From Allolobophora icterica (lineage: Eukaryota; Annelida; Clitellata; Crassiclitellata; Lumbricidae): DNA of 64,000 nt. How positions within the stretch are numbered: the first letter of the stretch is position 1; each line of letters begins with the position of its first letter. Location of the stretch: assembly GCA_963556255.1 (NCBI GenBank), contig OY744611.1, positions 34,978,285-35,042,284 on the forward strand, in the 5' to 3' direction. A program made the position numbers and the translations under genes. Of this stretch, positions 60,801-64,000 are shown piece after piece. The notes under the pieces were generated by a model, which was given only the letters and a program-made list of their open reading frames with translations, had not been told where the DNA came from and made no database searches.

Positions 60801-61914
60801 ACTCGCGCTGGTCCTTATCATTGGGGTCATAGTAAGCAAGCTCCTCCCAGTGGACTAGATTTACCGATACAAAAGTGTCGAGTGGGTAGTCGACCTTTGG
60901 AGGTACTGGGAGATCGGACGGTTCCTCTTCACAGCCCTCTTCCGGTTTCAAATGGAACCCGTAGTCGAACCCTTCGCCTGTCTCCGATACGTCCATCATG
61001 TCGTACCAGAGTTTCGCTGGACCGTGGCGCCAGTATGGCACCTCTGGTTGGTTGCCAGTGTTCGATCCACCATCGTTGCCAGAATCGGCCGAGACGTTTG
61101 ATGGCCTCGTAAGCAGAACAGCATCGTTCGTTTTAACTTCGTCTGGACGAGGTGACCGACCGAGTTTAAGGTTAAACCCACCCCAGTCCTTTTCATCCTC
61201 CATGACCTCGTCATACTCCTCACCAGAAGTCTGCGCAATGTTAGCACTCTCCTCGGCACCTGCTGTCTTCATCTTAGCTTCTGTTGCCAATGACTCCTGC
61301 TTCGGTTCTGGTTGACTGGTTGGCATCGCCGGCTTCTTTTTCTTCTTGATCTTGTAGGAGACTGGTTCGTACGTCGGTCTGAAAAGACGCTGAAAACGCA
61401 GCACTTTGTCCTGCGAGAAGTCTGGAAAAAGTTCACGGACGTTGTAGTGCGCCAGCTCTGGTGGTAACATGCCCGCAAGTGGCGTGTTAACATTCTGAGC
61501 AGACCCTGCATTCTGGTTATCAATAGGGGGCGATGGCTCTTTCACTGGCTTTAAATCTTCATCCTTGGTTTGTTCGCAGTCCCGAGCTTGTGAAACTGAC
61601 GTCTGCTCGGAGCTAACCACCATTTCGTGCTCAGCCTCAGAACCCTCGTCAGCATCGGCGACGGCCTCATTGATATCTGAATAGTCAACAGCGCTTTCTG
61701 ACTTCTCTTGGAACTCATTGCTGTTTGCAAGTTCATTCGTCTCCTCCAAGTCAACAAGCTCGCGGACGAGCGAGCCAAGTCCAAAGTTGCTTAGACTGCT
61801 CAAATGTTGCTTTGATTCCTCATCAAAGATGTCATTCTCCAGATGACCGCATTCGTCGATGTTCCCAAACATGAAGCTCTGCAAAGTTCCATCAACGTCA
61901 TCTTCGCTGTCCAT
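54879..61914 (-). CDS. TAF1: Transcription initiation factor TFIID subunit 1
   Basis: Model: complement(54879..58564, 59937..61914), donor ACAG|GTAGAC and acceptor TTTCAG|GC, phase 1. 5664 nt code for 1887 residues, the usual TAF1 length. The N-terminus has the TBP-binding acidic TAND-like region ([20 protein letters not shown]). The central TAF7-binding/DUF3591 domain spans the splice junction ([11 protein letters not shown], then [58 protein letters not shown]). Next are a coiled, charged region, a zinc knuckle [11 protein letters not shown] (about 1255) and two bromodomains (about 1380-1475 and 1490-1595; [29 protein letters not shown]), then an acidic tail. It is the scaffold of TFIID, binding TBP, promoter DNA and acetylated histone H4. 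Start ATG 61914 has a good context (CACAATGG). Confidence 0.97.
58565..59936. other. TAF1 intron
   Basis: 1372-bp intron interrupting the DUF3591 region. It is A/T-rich and contains the candidate duplicated exon at 59415-59507; otherwise no coding signal. Confidence 0.85.
59415..59507 (-). CDS. Candidate duplicated cassette exon of TAF1
   Basis: 93 nt, open in phase 1-1 (acceptor GATATTCAG before 59507, donor GTATTT after 59415), so inclusion would add 31 residues without changing frame. Its last 49 nt match the end of exon 1 at 38 positions, and the encoded [14 protein letters not shown] copies the exon-1 end [14 protein letters not shown]. Several differences are silent (ACA/ACT, CTA/TTG, ACA/ACG). 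It may be a functional alternative exon or a decaying partial duplication. The polypyrimidine tract is weak. Confidence 0.45.
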
Positions 61915-63134
61915 TGTGGCCAGAACCCTGGAACACGAAAAGGTTTCAATCTTTTTCAGTTTCTTTCTTTAGACATGTAAAACTGTACATCTAATCCAAA
62001 CTAAACCTCTACAGCACTAATTAAATAGTTATTCACAACAAGTCACAACAATCACACAATGGTCATTTCTAAGCAAGCCTAGAATCCTGGTACAGGTACA
62101 GGTAACTTACTTGTAAAGATAAAGGAGAAAATTTGCTCATAACGGAATGTGGTAGAATCTCACTTTCTGAATATTATCATCAATATAGGGACAACAAAGG
62201 GCATTGAAATATAGCACTGCATACTCAACTATCAGATAAATAAACAAGTAATTAGTAAGCAACAGAGTAACATAAAAACTTTTTTCAAATCAACATACTT
62301 TTACAGGTTAAAAAATATTATTAAACTATGTAAGTTTCTGCAATGCAAACACAAACGTCTAAGATGTTCTGTTAGTGATATACGTTGCGCCACACAAACT
62401 CTTACTTATACATTAATACAAACAAATCACTGCTTGTGCCAAATTGTCTTTTCAATTCACATTTGGCATGCATATGCATCATCTCCATTCACGTCTTACA
62501 GCATTTATTTATTTTTACAAATAAAAGTAAAGCTTATGTTACACTCTAACCTACTTATATTTTGATGGATAGCTTTTAGTAGGTCTCGGGTGCTCTATTT
62601 CCACTTGCAATCAAGAGTAGCCGTATTGTTTATACTCATGCAGAAGCAACAGACCTGAAACAAGAGTGTGCCTACTTATTTATTCAATATATATTGCATA
62701 CAGCATCTTTTGGGAACCTTGCAGAGGGGCTGCAACCCTGTTATGCACCACAAAATGTAGGATTACACACCTTACAAGATCGTGTCAGAGTCAAACACCA
62801 TAACGTAACCGTAATCCTAAGACTTCTTCGGGGCAAATAAATCAAAGTCGATTTACTGTTCGACAGTGAGCTCTATGCTGATATAATTAACTGAATGCAT
62901 TCGTTATGTAAACACAATGTGATATTTTCCTGTCCACAGAAGGCCGCCCTTAAACTAGCGCATTAATTTAAGATGTCTATGGCGCATGCATTAAATTAGG
63001 ACGGTTCATGTAACAGACAGAAACGCTGACTTTAGCAAGATTTTAAAAAGGAAAAGAAACGTAAGTAAGACGTTCAAACCCCAAAATAAGTATGATCTTA
63101 AGCACATCGAAACGTAGGGTTATACACCACACAA
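61915..63134. other. TAF1 5' flank
   Basis: Unique A/T-rich sequence; no gene or clear core promoter motif. 62757-62880 is a diverged copy of the sequence into which the element at 63135 inserted. Confidence 0.5.
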
Positions 63135-63773
63135 GGGGCATGGGTAAAATGCTGATTTGCTGATTGGCAAGGGGTAAAATGCTGATTAGAAAAATGCTGA
63201 TTGGTCATGCTGATTGGTGGGTAAAATGCTGATTGGAAATATGCTGATTGGTCATGCTGTTTGGTGGGTAAATTATGATAAAAAAGAAGATTGTAACAAC
63301 AAAATGTAACAAATCAGTCTTTATTATTATTATCATTATTATAAATCAATTATACTGATTGGTGTGTAAAATGATGTTTTGGTGAAGCACTTGCTCCATG
63401 ACTTTGGACCATCATAGATCTGGAAATACATTCGGTCACATAGACCACTTCCACATTTTCCTTCTTTTGCTGATTTCAATTAGCATTTGTTATTTAAAAC
63501 AATATTGAAAACAGCAGTGTATTGGCTTTTTGATCACTAGTTTCCTGGATTTCAGCATTTGTTAATTAAAACAATACTGAAAACAACAAAGTGTATTTGC
63601 TTCTACGATCACTAGTTGCCTGGATTTCAATTAGCATTTGTTAATTAAAACAATCGGCATTTTACCCTTTTATTTGCTGATTTGGTTGCTAGGTAAAATC
63701 CTGATCAGTCGGTATTTTCTAATCAGCATTTTACCCCTCGCCAATCAGCAAATCAGCAATTTACCCGTGCCCC
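63135..63773. mobile_element. TIR element with GGGGCAxGGGTAAA ends and 8-bp duplication
   Basis: 639 bp. Left end GGGGCATGGGTAAAATGCTG, right end (reverse complement) GGGGCACGGGTAAATTGCTG. Pairing extends about 58 bp with three mismatches and is flanked by a perfect CCACACAA duplication (63127-63134, 63774-63781). The interior has GCTGATTGG-rich tandem repeats and two to three repeats of TTTCCTGGATTTCAG. No transposase. An 8-bp duplication fits hAT or P superfamilies. Confidence 0.88.
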
Positions 63774-64000
63774 CCACACAAGACCGCGTACGAGTCAAAC
63801 ATCATAACGCTACCGTAATTTCAGGATTTCTTCAACGCAAAAAATCTAAATCGATTCGACAGTCAGCTCCATGCGGCGTAAATTACTACTTTTTACCAAG
63901 AAATTTTTAAAATTAGCCTAAAAGCCATAGATTCATAAAAGACTTCGTATTCGCCATTGCCCCCTTTTTCGTTCTTTTTCCCGACACTTTATATACAATA

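Overview
The window is metazoan nuclear DNA. Genes are intron-bearing, microsatellites are abundant, and DNA transposons, LINE fragments and a large Polinton/Maverick-type element are all present. The gene content (TFIID subunit TAF1, a multi-MAM-domain protein, a GT61-type glycosyltransferase) fits an invertebrate, plausibly a marine deuterostome, but I cannot assign a species.

Layout, left to right. (1) 1-2067, minus strand: the 3' part of a GT61-like type II membrane glycosyltransferase in two exons. (2) 4824-40984, minus strand: the 3' part of a gene whose product is essentially a string of MAM domains. I resolve five, each encoded by three exons with invariant phases (1-2, 2-0, 0-1), plus a short Ser/Thr/Gly linker exon; the stop codon lies in the last MAM exon. 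(3) 7816-30264: a 22.4-kb Polinton with 344-bp terminal inverted repeats sits in the intron between MAM domains 4 and 5. It carries protein-primed-type DNA polymerase B, a retroviral-type integrase, a packaging ATPase, an adenain-like protease, major capsid protein, a penton-like protein (split by a frameshift), several minor virion proteins, a long fibre-like protein, a zinc-ribbon/phospholipase A2 fusion and small zinc-binding and membrane-active ORFs. About 6 kb of younger nested sequence (LINE remnant, tandem repeats, a decayed PIN/CXC-like gene, one end of a DNA transposon) separates the polymerase side from the right end. (4) 41178-45488: a LINE (endonuclease plus reverse transcriptase) interrupted by a hAT-like element. 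(5) 45500-54600: gene-poor repeat-rich DNA holding several hAT-like non-autonomous elements, including a composite structure with swapped 8-bp target duplications. (6) 54879-61914, minus strand: TAF1, coded almost entirely by two large exons, with a candidate duplicated cassette exon in the intron. (7) 61915-64000: repeats, including a clean TIR element with an 8-bp duplication and an unoccupied related site nearby.

Within the Polinton, polymerase and integrase would copy and insert the element. Capsid protein, penton, minor proteins, protease and ATPase form the usual virion module, so it could be an adintovirus-like provirus. The most striking signal is a canonical -1 frameshift heptamer (A AAA AAC) at the last sense codons of the pX-like gene. 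It leads exactly into the protease frame, which has no start codon ahead of its conserved N-terminus.
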